Part shown: in pieces, positions 25,555 to 33,564 of the stretch
How positions within the stretch are numbered: position 1 is the first letter of the stretch
How the letters are laid out: each line of letters opens with the position of its first letter
Origin: an uncultured Kiritimatiellota bacterium
GTDB taxonomy: Bacteria; Verrucomicrobiota; Kiritimatiellia; RFP12; UBA1067
NCBI GenBank assembly: GCA_934621385.1
Contig: CAKTUI010000006.1
Coordinates: 1 to 64,000, forward strand
DNA length: 64,000 nt
Reading direction: 5' to 3'
Translations under genes and position numbers: made by a program
The notes under the pieces: generated by a model
Seen by the model: the letters and a program-made list of their open reading frames with translations, nothing else
Databases searched by the model: none
What the model was told of the DNA's origin: nothing

Positions 25555-26471
25555 TTCATCCCCCCTGGCAACCGAAGCCCGTTCGTTTCGATTGTCACGC
25601 GGGAATCGAGCACCTCCACCTGCTCCGAGTCGAGCCAGAAGCGGATGCGCCGCCCTTCAACCGTACCCTTGCGACTACCGGCAACCGAAAGCCGCGCCAA
25701 ATTGTTCGTCCCATCACCAAACATGGTCACGCGTGACGTGCCGTCCTGCTTCTGATAGACGGCTCGTGCGCATGTCCCCGTCTTGTCATCGCTCGTCACC
25801 CGAACGCCTCCCAGCGCAACAATCCGCCGCACGTCATTCGTTCCCTCGATGAAAGCGAAGGCCCGCTCGCACGAAAGGTGGCACGGCTGGTCCTTCATCT
25901 CGTGGACGACCTCGACCGACCCATCGAACATGGCCACACCGGCGCGGCGGTCGTAGTCCGCCGCACGGGACGTGAGCACATTGCCGTCCGCCTTCAGGTG
26001 AACGTTCGTCGAAATCATCACGTACTCATCCGATGCAGAGAAGTAGACACCCGCACCCGAGAGGTCCGCCTGTTCCCGATAGGAGGCCGATGCCTGCCCC
26101 TCGGCCCAGCCGCTCCGCGTCGCACGATCCACCACGCAGTTGTCCGCATCAATTGTGGACTCGACCGTCCCGTCTTCGCGGAACTGCCGAATCTGGACAC
26201 CCGAGCACCAAATCAGTCCCTCCTTCAGGAAGAACTGCGCCCGCTTGGCGAAGACGCTCGTCTTCACCGAGCCATCGGGATGGTTCTCCACTGGAACGGT
26301 CACATTCTCCGCCGGACTCTGCACGGCCGCCTCGCACATACGATACGCCGCCCGCAGCCGGTCGGCTTCACGCAAGTGCTCCGCACGACCCGCCATCCAG
26401 GATGCCGAGTCAAACGCCGCGAACAGGGGGAGCGTCAGGCCAACAAGCGCAATCTCAGCGAATATCCGCAT
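25551..26471 (-). CDS. lptC: LptC/LptA-type (OstA-like) LPS transport protein
   Basis: A 306-residue protein with one N-terminal hydrophobic segment (IFAEIALVGLTLPLFAAF) and a long beta-jellyroll of the OstA/LptA/LptC type: repeated strand pairs such as VESTIDADNCVVDRATRSG, ADYDRRAGVAMFDGSVEV and VRRIVALGGVRVTSDD. It is longer than E. coli LptC and may include more than one jellyroll unit, so it could serve as both LptC and part of LptA. The start at 26471 lies inside the end of kdsA (17-nt overlap). The gene symbol is given by position; LptA is the main alternative. Confidence 0.75.
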   Translation of the reverse strand: MRIFAEIALVGLTLPLFAAFDSASWMAGRAEHLREADRLRAAYRMCEAAVQSPAENVTVPVENHPDGSVKTSVFAKRAQFFLKEGLIWCSGVQIRQFREDGTVESTIDADNCVVDRATRSGWAEGQASASYREQADLSGAGVYFSASDEYVMISTNVHLKADGNVLTSRAADYDRRAGVAMFDGSVEVVHEMKDQPCHLSCERAFAFIEGTNDVRRIVALGGVRVTSDDKTGTCARAVYQKQDGTSRVTMFGDGTNNLARLSVAGSRKGTVEGRRIRFWLDSEQVEVLDSRVTIETNGLRLPGGMK

Positions 26472-27270
26472 GAATTCGAAGCAACACCTTCCAGAGTTTC
26501 TCAAGTTCCGCAAACCGAATTGCATTCGCCGCGTCGCTTTTCGCGACCTTCGGGTTCATGTGCGTCTCCATAAAAACACCGTCCACACCCGTGGCAACTG
26601 CCGCGCGCGCAATCGCCGGCGCATACTTTCCATCGCCGCCGGAACCCGTACCCAGCCCGCCCGGACGCTGCACCGAGTGCGTGGCATCCATCACCACGGG
26701 GTAGCCGAGTTCGCGCATAATCAGCAGCGAACGCATATCCGCCACGAGGTTGTGATAGCCGAACGAAGCGCCGCGCTCGCAGAGGACAATGCGCCGATTT
26801 CCCGTCGACTCAATCTTGCGAATGACCTGGGCCATGTCCTCCGGGGCCATGAACTGCCCCTTCTTCACATTCACCACGGCCCCCGTCTCGCCTGCCGCAA
26901 CGACAAGATCGGTCTGCCGCGCCAGGAATGCGGGAATTTGCAGCACGTCGCACACCTCTGCCACCGGCTTCGCCTGCCACGGCTCATGAATATCCGTCAG
27001 CACGGGAACGTCAAACGTCGAGCGGACCTCGGCGAGAACCTCAAGGCCCTTCTCAAGCCCCGGTCCACGGAAGGAGTCCACGCTCGTACGATTCGCCTTG
27101 TCAAAACTCGCCTTGAAGATGAGCTTCGCCTTCAGCTTCTTCGCCAAAGCCGTCAACCGCTTCGCCAGGTCAAGTGCCATCTCACGCGACTCAATCACGC
27201 ACGGTCCCGCAATGAACGTCAGACCGCCGTCGCCAAATGACACGCCCTTATCGACTAACACTTTCTTCAT
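26455..27270 (-). CDS. kdsA: 3-deoxy-D-manno-octulosonate 8-phosphate synthase
   Basis: A 271-residue KDO-8-P synthase, condensing PEP with arabinose 5-phosphate for the LPS inner core. Motifs seen: FIAGPCVIES, KASFDKANRTS, VLTDIHEP, LQIPAFLARQTD, NVKKGQFMAPEDM, CERGASFGYHNLVADM, MDATHSVQRPGG and FMETHMNP, all characteristic. It heads the nine-gene operon down to nadE. A TGGTATAAT element lies 7 nt before its ATG, so the transcript would be leaderless. Confidence 0.97.
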   Translation of the reverse strand: MKKVLVDKGVSFGDGGLTFIAGPCVIESREMALDLAKRLTALAKKLKAKLIFKASFDKANRTSVDSFRGPGLEKGLEVLAEVRSTFDVPVLTDIHEPWQAKPVAEVCDVLQIPAFLARQTDLVVAAGETGAVVNVKKGQFMAPEDMAQVIRKIESTGNRRIVLCERGASFGYHNLVADMRSLLIMRELGYPVVMDATHSVQRPGGLGTGSGGDGKYAPAIARAAVATGVDGVFMETHMNPKVAKSDAANAIRFAELEKLWKVLLRIHADIR

Positions 27271-27277
27271 GGCCTTT

Positions 27278-27286
27278 ATTATACCA
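27278..27286 (-). promoter_or_regulatory. Extended -10 promoter of the kdsA operon, leaderless
   Basis: Minus strand TGGTATAAT, 7 nt upstream of the kdsA ATG at 27270, with no recognisable -35 hexamer 17 nt further up. Confidence 0.65.
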
Positions 27287-27393
27287 TAATCGTGCGGTAT
27301 CTTACTACTCCCCTTTACGCCAGAATCGCATCCATTCGCGCCTGCCGGTCCCCCAAAGAAAACCAATTCGTCCGACACGACGACCACGGAAAA

Positions 27394-27402
27394 TGGTAGA
27401 AT
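27394..27402 (+). promoter_or_regulatory. Extended -10 promoter of ogt, leaderless
   Basis: TGGTAGAAT lies 8 nt before the ATG at 27411. It shares the divergent interval with the kdsA promoter. Confidence 0.55.
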
Positions 27403-27410
27403 GCTCTCTC

Positions 27411-27941
27411 ATGGAAACGGCACCTGTCATTCCGGCCTTTGTTGCGAGCTATGCCTCCCCGCTGGGCGGCATCACGCTCGCGAGCGACGGCCTCGCTCTC
27501 ACGGGACTCTGGTTCGACGGTCAGCGGCACGACCGCGCAACCCTCAGCGACCATCCGACCATGCTTCGAGATCTTCCCGTCTTCCATCGTGCTCGCGCCT
27601 GGCTCGACCTCTACTTTCGCGGCACCGTTCCTCCGTTCACGCCCCCTCTCCTCATCCACGGCTCCGACTTCCGGCGGCTCGTCGCAACCATCATGCTGGA
27701 CATTCCGTTCGGACGAACCACAACCTATGGTGCAATCGCCCGCGAGGTTGCACGCCGAACGGGGAAGCCCCACATTTCCGCCCAAGCCGTCGGACAAGCC
27801 GTTGGACGCAACCCGATTGCACTCATCGTCCCCTGCCATCGCGTCGTTGGACACGACGGCCGCCTGACGGGATACGCCGGTGGACTCGAACGAAAACAAT
27901 GGCTTCTCAAACACGAAAAAAGGACGGGAAGTTCACTCTAA
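27411..27941 (+). CDS. ogt: Methylated-DNA--protein-cysteine methyltransferase
   Basis: A 176-residue O6-alkylguanine-DNA alkyltransferase that repairs O6-methylguanine by transferring the alkyl group to Cys142 in the motif IVPCHRVVG. The helix-turn-helix (YGAIAREVARRTGKPHISAQAVGQAVGRNP) and C-terminal GYAGGLERKQWLL are standard. The start at 27411 is supported by the -10 element and by a normal family length. It is divergent from kdsA and ends just before the tRNA-Val gene. Confidence 0.95.
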   Translation: METAPVIPAFVASYASPLGGITLASDGLALTGLWFDGQRHDRATLSDHPTMLRDLPVFHRARAWLDLYFRGTVPPFTPPLLIHGSDFRRLVATIMLDIPFGRTTTYGAIAREVARRTGKPHISAQAVGQAVGRNPIALIVPCHRVVGHDGRLTGYAGGLERKQWLLKHEKRTGSSL

Positions 27942-27963
27942 CCCGAAGGTCCGCTTTCCGAAC

Positions 27964-28040
27964 TGGTGGGCGATACTGGACTCGGACCAGTGACCCCTAC
28001 CGTGTGAAGGTAATGCTCTAACCAACTGAGCTAATCGCCC
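27964..28040 (-). tRNA. tRNA-Val (CAC)
   Basis: A 77-nt cloverleaf with a 7-bp acceptor stem (GGGCGAT/ATCGCCC), D arm GCTCAGTTGGTTAGAGC, anticodon loop TTCACAC giving anticodon CAC, T arm with TCCGAGT (variant of TTCGA), and an encoded CCA end. Its 3' end lies just after the ogt stop on the opposite strand. Confidence 0.95.
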
Positions 28041-28059
28041 AGCACGGAAAACGGGGCAT

Positions 28060-28068
28060 AGTATACCA
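28060..28068 (-). promoter_or_regulatory. Extended -10 promoter of tRNA-Val
   Basis: Minus strand TGGTATACT, 19 nt before the mature 5' end of tRNA-Val. Confidence 0.6.
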
Positions 28069-28245
28069 TAACCCGCCGTCCCGTGACAAGGGGGCAAATT
28101 GAACTAAATTCGCGGCAGTCCGTCGACACGATTCGCCAATTCGCCGCGAATGCCTTACACTGGACAATGTGCCACAGGCAAGAAACGCGGCAGGAATGAA
28201 TCTTGTAACCGTCAGTGATGAATAAGATTTCGCGGTGCGGTAAAA

Positions 28246-28319
28246 TGGTTGCCTCGCAGGGACTCGAACCCCAACAAGCAGAATCAGAATCTGCTGTGCT
28301 ACCATTACACCACGAGGCA
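28246..28319 (-). tRNA. tRNA-Gln (CTG)
   Basis: A 74-nt cloverleaf: acceptor TGCCTCG/CGAGGCA, anticodon stem GCAGA/TCTGC, loop TTCTGAT with anticodon CTG, T loop TTCGAGT, encoded CCA. It lies 20 nt downstream of tRNA-Asp and is probably processed from the same transcript. Confidence 0.95.
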
Positions 28320-28339
28320 ATCTCGCGTACTTTCAAAGA

Positions 28340-28416
28340 TGGCGGGGTCGACGGGGCTCGAACCCGCAACCCCCGGATCGACAGTCCAGTGCGCTAACCA
28401 ATTGCGCCACAACCCC
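28340..28416 (-). tRNA. tRNA-Asp (GTC)
   Basis: A 77-nt cloverleaf: acceptor GGGGTTG/CGACCCC, D arm with GCGCAATTGGTTAGCGC, anticodon loop CTGTCGA giving GTC, T arm TTCGAGC, encoded CCA. It is first in the tRNA-Asp/tRNA-Gln transcript. Confidence 0.95.
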
Positions 28417-28436
28417 GTATCTCGAAAGCGAGGCAT

Positions 28437-28445
28437 AGTATACCA
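28437..28445 (-). promoter_or_regulatory. Extended -10 promoter of tRNA-Asp/tRNA-Gln
   Basis: Minus strand TGGTATACT, about 20 nt before the 5' end of tRNA-Asp. The same nine bases precede tRNA-Val. Confidence 0.6.
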
Positions 28446-28455
28446 TAACCGCCGA

Positions 28456-28472
28456 ACCCCCTGCAAGGGGGT
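28456..28472. terminator. Short GC hairpin, possible terminator of the NYN gene
   Basis: ACCCCC at 28456-28461 pairs with GGGGGT at 28467-28472 around a 5-nt loop. It is 126 bp beyond the stop at 28599, with no U-run, so the call is weak. Confidence 0.35.
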
Positions 28473-28598
28473 ATCTGAAAATTATTGGACAAAGTTGAGA
28501 TAAGCGCACAAAAACATAAGAACGAGAGCGAAAACAATCCGCACAAAATCGTCTCCCACGCCCACATTCGCCCCCTTCGGCTCAAATCACGCCCCAAA

Positions 28599-29651
28599 TC
28601 AGGCCGGCGGGAGCCGTTGCACCTCAACTTTGCCGCGCTTGTCGATGGTGATCACCTTCTGGGAGCGCAGGGCGGAGACGACGGCTTCGACATCCGGATT
28701 CGGGACATGGTACTGCCGCTTCAGAATCGTATTCAGCACGCCGATGTTATCCGCCCGGCATCGACCGCTGCGCAGATCGGCCGTGACCATGACGACCGTC
28801 TCGCGGCGAAAGGCCTTGCCAGCCGACACCTTCGCCTGAAGAACACCGTTCTGAGGAACAATCGACTCGAATTCGTCCTTGTCGTACCAGACGGTCCAGC
28901 AGTTCCGGCAAATGTCAATCTCGATGCGCTTCTTGCCGACCTCAACGCGAATGAGGCTCATGGAGGCCCCGCATTTGGGGCAATTGCACCCCAAAGCCTC
29001 ATGCGCCCGAGCCAGCTCTTTCATCGCGTCGATGCTGTCGGTCGCGACACCCGACTGAAGAACCGACATCTTCACCGCGACACCACCGCAGTTCGCACAG
29101 TGAAGACAGGGCTGCCGCGACTTCGTCGTCGCCTTCTCCAGCGGCTTCCCGCACCGAGGACAAGTTGGTACGGATTGCGCAGTCTCAACCACGCCTCCAC
29201 TACCAACATTCGCAAGCGTGACGAACGCCGTGCAGGCGGACCTGAAACTCTTCGGGGTTTTAGTACCGCCAATCCCATACACGTCCTTGCCGCCCTCACG
29301 TATCTTCGTCGCCAGCGCGGTAAAGTCGCTGTCGCTCGACACGACGCAAATGCCATCACACGCGCTTTTGTAGAGAGCTTCCATCGCATCAATCACAAGC
29401 GCGATGTCCGCGGCATTCTTTCCAGGGATGTTGTTCACCTGCGGACAAGAAAGAATCCCATAGACCCGCTGCGCCTCCGCCCACTTGCTGGACGGGGTAA
29501 ACCGGTTCACTGCGCCATACGCCCGTCGGATGAGCGGTTCACCCCACGTGGAGACGATGCTCAGAATCTCGCCCGCCCGCATCGCACTGACGTTGTCCGC
29601 GTCAATGAGTACGGCCACCGACCTCTCTTTCTCCAAATTGTTCGTCCTCAT
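28599..29651 (-). CDS. NYN/LabA-type nuclease-fold protein with zinc ribbons
   Basis: A 350-residue protein. Residues 10-160 are a NYN (PIN-like) domain: AVLIDADNVSA, KNAADIALVIDAMEALY and VVSSDSDFTALATKIRE supply the acidic residues. Two zinc-binding parts follow: CPRCGKPL with CLHCANCGG at about 180-205, and CPKCGASM with CRNCWTVWYDKDEFE at about 238-275, the latter like the TFIIB-type zinc finger family. The C-terminal ~60 residues could be a small winged helix. The likely role is RNA binding or cleavage. The ATG at 29651 lies 6 nt after TGGTATAAT. Confidence 0.8.
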   Translation of the reverse strand: MRTNNLEKERSVAVLIDADNVSAMRAGEILSIVSTWGEPLIRRAYGAVNRFTPSSKWAEAQRVYGILSCPQVNNIPGKNAADIALVIDAMEALYKSACDGICVVSSDSDFTALATKIREGGKDVYGIGGTKTPKSFRSACTAFVTLANVGSGGVVETAQSVPTCPRCGKPLEKATTKSRQPCLHCANCGGVAVKMSVLQSGVATDSIDAMKELARAHEALGCNCPKCGASMSLIRVEVGKKRIEIDICRNCWTVWYDKDEFESIVPQNGVLQAKVSAGKAFRRETVVMVTADLRSGRCRADNIGVLNTILKRQYHVPNPDVEAVVSALRSQKVITIDKRGKVEVQRLPPA

Positions 29652-29657
29652 GGGGAC

Positions 29658-29666
29658 ATTATACCA
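29658..29666 (-). promoter_or_regulatory. Extended -10 promoter of the NYN gene, leaderless
   Basis: Minus strand TGGTATAAT, 6 nt before the ATG at 29651. Confidence 0.65.
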
Positions 29667-29812
29667 CAAACCGCTTGCTCGCGGCACTTCGCGCGCGCCC
29701 CCTCGTCCGAGAGGAGAGACAGACCGCCCACAGGCTGGGGCGCGGCAAATGGTTTTGCCGCGCTTACGCCCTGCGACTCACGGACATGCTCGCCGCTGAA
29801 TGCGCACCCATG

Positions 29813-31615
29813 TCAATCATCCCGATCTGAAGCATCCAATTCATTTACGACTGACCGCGCAAGCAAAAGAATCGGGAAGCACAAGAGCCGTGGCAGTGCT
29901 GACTCCAAATGCCAGTCAAAGTCTTGCGCTCGGCTGACAGAAAAAACATAAAAATAAAGGAACATCGAAATTCCTGAGACAAGCGCGGTGAAACACATCT
30001 CTTTTCGCTTTCTCAGTTTCCGCAAGCGAAGCAACCCCATAGCGAGAAGAAAGCAAAATAAATACGCCACAAATCCAGATTCCCATGGGCTTAGGAAGAA
30101 ATAGTTGAGGGTATACAAAAAGGCCTTTATTCCCCTTGTCCAGTCTACCTGCCACGGATTTGCATAATCAAACAACTTTGCGCCACAAACTCGTACGGCC
30201 ACATGCCAACAAACTGGAATCAGGCCCGCAAGAAGCAAGGCCTTCAGTGTCGCCGGTTTTCGTCCGTAAACCACCCGAACACCAATCCAAGATGCAATCA
30301 GAATGAGAAGTCCCTCATTTTTAATCCAGCCTGACGCACCGATGAGAACCCAACCGATGAGGTTGCATCCTCTACGATGCACAACACAATCGATTCCCAC
30401 AAGAGCAAATAAAAGCATCAACGGCTCCGAATACAGTTGAGACCCCATCACGAGCCAAAGCGATGTCGTCAACAGGGATATAAGCCACAAGATTACGCAC
30501 CCACCACGAACCTGCCGACAAACCCATATAGACAAAAGCGCACTAAAAAGGCAACCCGTCAATTGCATCAACCAATCGCCACATCCCCCCCCCACAACAT
30601 AGCACGCAAGAATAAGAAGAACGTGACCAAGTGGATAAGCCGACTGGTACAACTCCCAATCCTCCATTGGAAAGCCTGAGATCGGATACCGGCCCAAAAG
30701 CCACATCAGCTTTGCCCGGCCTCCGACAACGCCCAATCCATTTGGTGTCATGTATGGATGGGATAGTGCCAACACTGTCGTTGCCAGCATGACAAGTCCC
30801 CCCACAATCCATAGATGCCACCATTTCCGTCCCTTCTCACCCAAATCCCGACTCCCGTACATTCGGCTCCTGCAATTCACAGCACACAACAGCAAACCAA
30901 AGGCAACAACGAAAGCGACAATCAAGGAAATGGGAGCCGACCACCAACCCGCCTGAAAAAGGCAAAACCATACAATCGAGAACAAATAGACGAACAGCAA
31001 AACCCCCAGAAAACTGCCAACAATCCAGCCGACAAGAAAAAGAAGCACAACAAAGGAAAGACCGATTGCCTCCCGCCACCACTGAAGAGGCTCCGCCGAT
31101 TTCCTCATTCCTTTCTGCCGAAGCGCGTTAACCTCCTGCAATTTCTCATTACGGCACCAGAGCACATTCCATTCCGTCCGATCAACTTGACTATATCCAT
31201 CAAGGGGAAAGCCCTCATCCGTAAGCGAATAGTCGGGAACCGATGCGCATGTCAAGACCATGTCTGCACGATTCGTATGACGTGCACGACCAAATCGAAG
31301 ACCACTTGGCAGCAAAGGCCAGGAAATAGCCAAGCAGGTTGAACGTTCAAAAGGCCTCAGCGTCTCACCCGCAATGCCGACATAGTACAGGTTCGTCGAG
31401 ACTGGAAGATACCGCTCAACCATCTGTCGGGGCAAATCGGCGATTAGTCTCGTTCCCCGTGGAGGCACACCATTCCACTGACGAATCCAATCAAGAGAGT
31501 CATGATAAAGGAGCCGCACTGAGGAGAAATTGAGCGAAAACGACGCAATCGCCGTGAGAAGAATCACAAGCGACGCGAATCTCCGACCAAACTTACCTGC
31601 CAGCAGTCTTCTCAT
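29813..31615 (-). CDS. Polytopic membrane protein, possible GT-C-type glycosyltransferase
   Basis: A 600-residue protein with one N-terminal membrane segment, a soluble part to about residue 185, and then about ten further hydrophobic segments. Between segments lie loops such as SHPYMTPNGLGVV and GSQLYSEPLML that recall the periplasmic loops of GT-C-fold membrane glycosyltransferases, but I see no family-defining motif. It contains a G9 tract in codons for VVGGGCG (30585-30593). ATGA overlap with the preceding hydrolase gene indicates coupling. Function tentative. Confidence 0.5.
   Translation of the reverse strand: MRRLLAGKFGRRFASLVILLTAIASFSLNFSSVRLLYHDSLDWIRQWNGVPPRGTRLIADLPRQMVERYLPVSTNLYYVGIAGETLRPFERSTCLAISWPLLPSGLRFGRARHTNRADMVLTCASVPDYSLTDEGFPLDGYSQVDRTEWNVLWCRNEKLQEVNALRQKGMRKSAEPLQWWREAIGLSFVVLLFLVGWIVGSFLGVLLFVYLFSIVWFCLFQAGWWSAPISLIVAFVVAFGLLLCAVNCRSRMYGSRDLGEKGRKWWHLWIVGGLVMLATTVLALSHPYMTPNGLGVVGGRAKLMWLLGRYPISGFPMEDWELYQSAYPLGHVLLILACYVVGGGCGDWLMQLTGCLFSALLSIWVCRQVRGGCVILWLISLLTTSLWLVMGSQLYSEPLMLLFALVGIDCVVHRRGCNLIGWVLIGASGWIKNEGLLILIASWIGVRVVYGRKPATLKALLLAGLIPVCWHVAVRVCGAKLFDYANPWQVDWTRGIKAFLYTLNYFFLSPWESGFVAYLFCFLLAMGLLRLRKLRKRKEMCFTALVSGISMFLYFYVFSVSRAQDFDWHLESALPRLLCFPILLLARSVVNELDASDRDD
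30585..30593. repeat. Homopolymer of 9 C (G9 in the coding strand)
   Basis: Lies within the 600-residue membrane-protein gene. Nine bases keep the frame; gain or loss of one base would truncate the protein about 330 residues in. Confidence 0.9.
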
Positions 31616-33024
31616 TTTGGGAAAACCCGAACCTCCCTCAAAACGAGGGGTTCCCGAACGGATGCGCTGCCTACGATTCGAACGCCCTTGAACTTCCGAT
31701 TCAGCACAATCTCACACACTCCTGTCTTTTCTGAGAATGAACCCGCTGGCCGCCAGTTCCGTCCATCGTGCGTAATGTAGACTTTGAACCCTGCCAGGTT
31801 CAGCACCTGCCCATCACCACCCGCATAAACGACAAGCCGCCCCCCGATGGGCGCGGCAAAATCCGCCTGCCACCAGTCTCCCCGCCCAAAAGAACGACAG
31901 GAGATATAGCACGTGGAATCCAAGCCATCAACGGCCCGCTCTGGCCCCGTTCGTCCATCTTTACCCGGCATCGAAGCCTTGCAGGTCACATCACCGATGG
32001 ACAACGGCACACCCGCAGAGCCGACTCGATTCATGGAATGTCTTCCACCTCGTGAAGTCGTCTTCGAAAACATCCAGTCCCATACGGACATTTCTCTCCA
32101 TGCCCGATCCCAAGCGTTATGGCCGCTTTCGGGGAAAGTTGAAATGCGAAAATCCCCACCCCTCTCAATGACAACATCCCGAAGAGTCCTCGTACTCTCA
32201 TCCTCTTCCAAACGGCCATATTGCCCCTCATTGTAAAGGAGATAATAATTACCCGGATCTTTCATGGGAATCATCTCGGCCGGATGTTGGCAGCCAACTG
32301 GCACACTTGCAGCAAACCGTCCTGGATACTGACAGGGAAGCTCAAAGGCTACCACGCCCCCGAATGAGAGGCCCGTCAAATACACGCGGCTTGCATCGAT
32401 GGGCGGCGAACGCATTTCACGAATCAACGCGTACATTAGGTCACAAATCAACCTTGATAGTGCCTTGGTGTGTTCAGGTACACAGGCGCGTATGACAGCC
32501 CCCTTGGGCAACATCGGTGCCACGAGGTAGCAGGGGTGACGCGACTGAAAGCGAGACGATGCCACCACCGAAAAGATGGTCTTCTGATGGAACTGGTCCA
32601 CAAGGTTTGTCCCGTGCTCACCCGTGCCGCCAAAATAAAGAAGTAGAGGAACCGGTTTTCGGATTGACGCATTCGGGCGAAACAAAAGGTAGGGCAACGA
32701 GTCGATTTCCCGATTTGGAGATTTCGGAGTCCGTACACGCGCTCCACCCTTCTCCGCCATTTCCCCGTCCCCATCTGATTCTGGCTCATTGATCACTGGG
32801 TTTCGCTGAAACCACCAGGCGGACAAATTGTAGTTGGACATTTCCTTCTGTAGGGCCGAATCCGCCTCATAAGCCGAGATTGTCCCGGGAAAGCCCTCCC
32901 CGAGTTCGGGGATCGAACCGTATACACAGGCAACGCTCAAACTCCACAACAAAAATACAAAAAGTAATCTTGTTCTTATGATCACTTTGAGCACAAGCTT
33001 ACATTTGACAAAGAAGACCCTCAT
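31612..33024 (-). CDS. Secreted alpha/beta-hydrolase with an F5/8 type C-like domain
   Basis: A 470-residue protein with an N-terminal hydrophobic leader (RLLFVFLLWSLSVACVYG). Residues ~115-320 form an esterase-like alpha/beta hydrolase: PLLLYFGGTGEHG, nucleophile elbow G-L-S-F-G-G with Ser220, and a final ESGHNAWDRAW with the likely catalytic His. Residues ~345-470 look like a discoidin (F5/8 C, CBM32-type) carbohydrate-binding domain (AVDGLDSTCYISC, GDWWQADFAAPIGG, FKGVRIVGSA). The likely job is deacylation of a polysaccharide. The start at 33024 lies 7 nt after the upstream stop; a longer start would overlap it. Confidence 0.75.
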   Translation of the reverse strand: MRVFFVKCKLVLKVIIRTRLLFVFLLWSLSVACVYGSIPELGEGFPGTISAYEADSALQKEMSNYNLSAWWFQRNPVINEPESDGDGEMAEKGGARVRTPKSPNREIDSLPYLLFRPNASIRKPVPLLLYFGGTGEHGTNLVDQFHQKTIFSVVASSRFQSRHPCYLVAPMLPKGAVIRACVPEHTKALSRLICDLMYALIREMRSPPIDASRVYLTGLSFGGVVAFELPCQYPGRFAASVPVGCQHPAEMIPMKDPGNYYLLYNEGQYGRLEEDESTRTLRDVVIERGGDFRISTFPESGHNAWDRAWREMSVWDWMFSKTTSRGGRHSMNRVGSAGVPLSIGDVTCKASMPGKDGRTGPERAVDGLDSTCYISCRSFGRGDWWQADFAAPIGGRLVVYAGGDGQVLNLAGFKVYITHDGRNWRPAGSFSEKTGVCEIVLNRKFKGVRIVGSASVREPLVLREVRVFPK

Positions 33025-33031
33025 CTCTTTG

Positions 33032-33556
33032 CTAAAAGGAAAAAGAGATTGGCTCTGGCTGGGCATAAAACTTTCTAAATATTAACTTTCCCTCTTCATC
33101 AAATAGGCATCCAAGCCCATACCGATAACCATTACTCACACTAAAGTATTCCTGAATCAATCCATTCTTGTTAAACTTCAGGTTTAAGCCTGAGGGTAAT
33201 TGAATAAAGCGATTGGGCTTTCCATCGGCATAGTAGGAGGCATAAAGACCGACTCCCATCTGATTCGTCTCAATTACCTCCTTAACAAGATTAGAACTTT
33301 GCCACAAATACACGAACTCATACGCATTAGAGGCCAAAGTTCCCCTTATCTTCAAAAGATCATTCGTTCTAACTGATGAAATAACCTGATAATTTCTCAT
33401 AGCATCACGCGATGAAACATTCAACGATTTCATTCTCTCGTATGCAACCATCTGTCGCTGTTTCAGCATATCCAATTCTTCGGGAGTCAATCCCGCAAAA
33501 GAAACTCCGATGCCTATTCCTGTACAAATTAAGATAAAGACATTTATGCACTTCAT
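33032..33556 (-). CDS. Small secreted protein, unknown
   Basis: A 174-residue protein with a signal peptide (MKCINVFILICTGIGIGVSFA), a helical segment, and a C-terminal half that resembles repeats of the 'antidote toxin-like' or MORN-like type (YYADGKPNRFIQLPSG, FNKNGLIQEYFSVSNG, FDEEGKLIFRKF). Such three-strand repeats often bind surfaces. A GTG 12 nt upstream overlaps the previous stop as GTGA and is an alternative start. Function unknown. Confidence 0.6.
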   Translation of the reverse strand: MKCINVFILICTGIGIGVSFAGLTPEELDMLKQRQMVAYERMKSLNVSSRDAMRNYQVISSVRTNDLLKIRGTLASNAYEFVYLWQSSNLVKEVIETNQMGVGLYASYYADGKPNRFIQLPSGLNLKFNKNGLIQEYFSVSNGYRYGLGCLFDEEGKLIFRKFYAQPEPISFSF

Positions 33557-33564
33557 AACGACAC

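Noticed and set aside
27237..27410. A longer N-terminus for the ogt gene
   Set aside because: It would add 58 residues unlike the family and would run through both divergent promoters; the ATG at 27411 gives the normal length.
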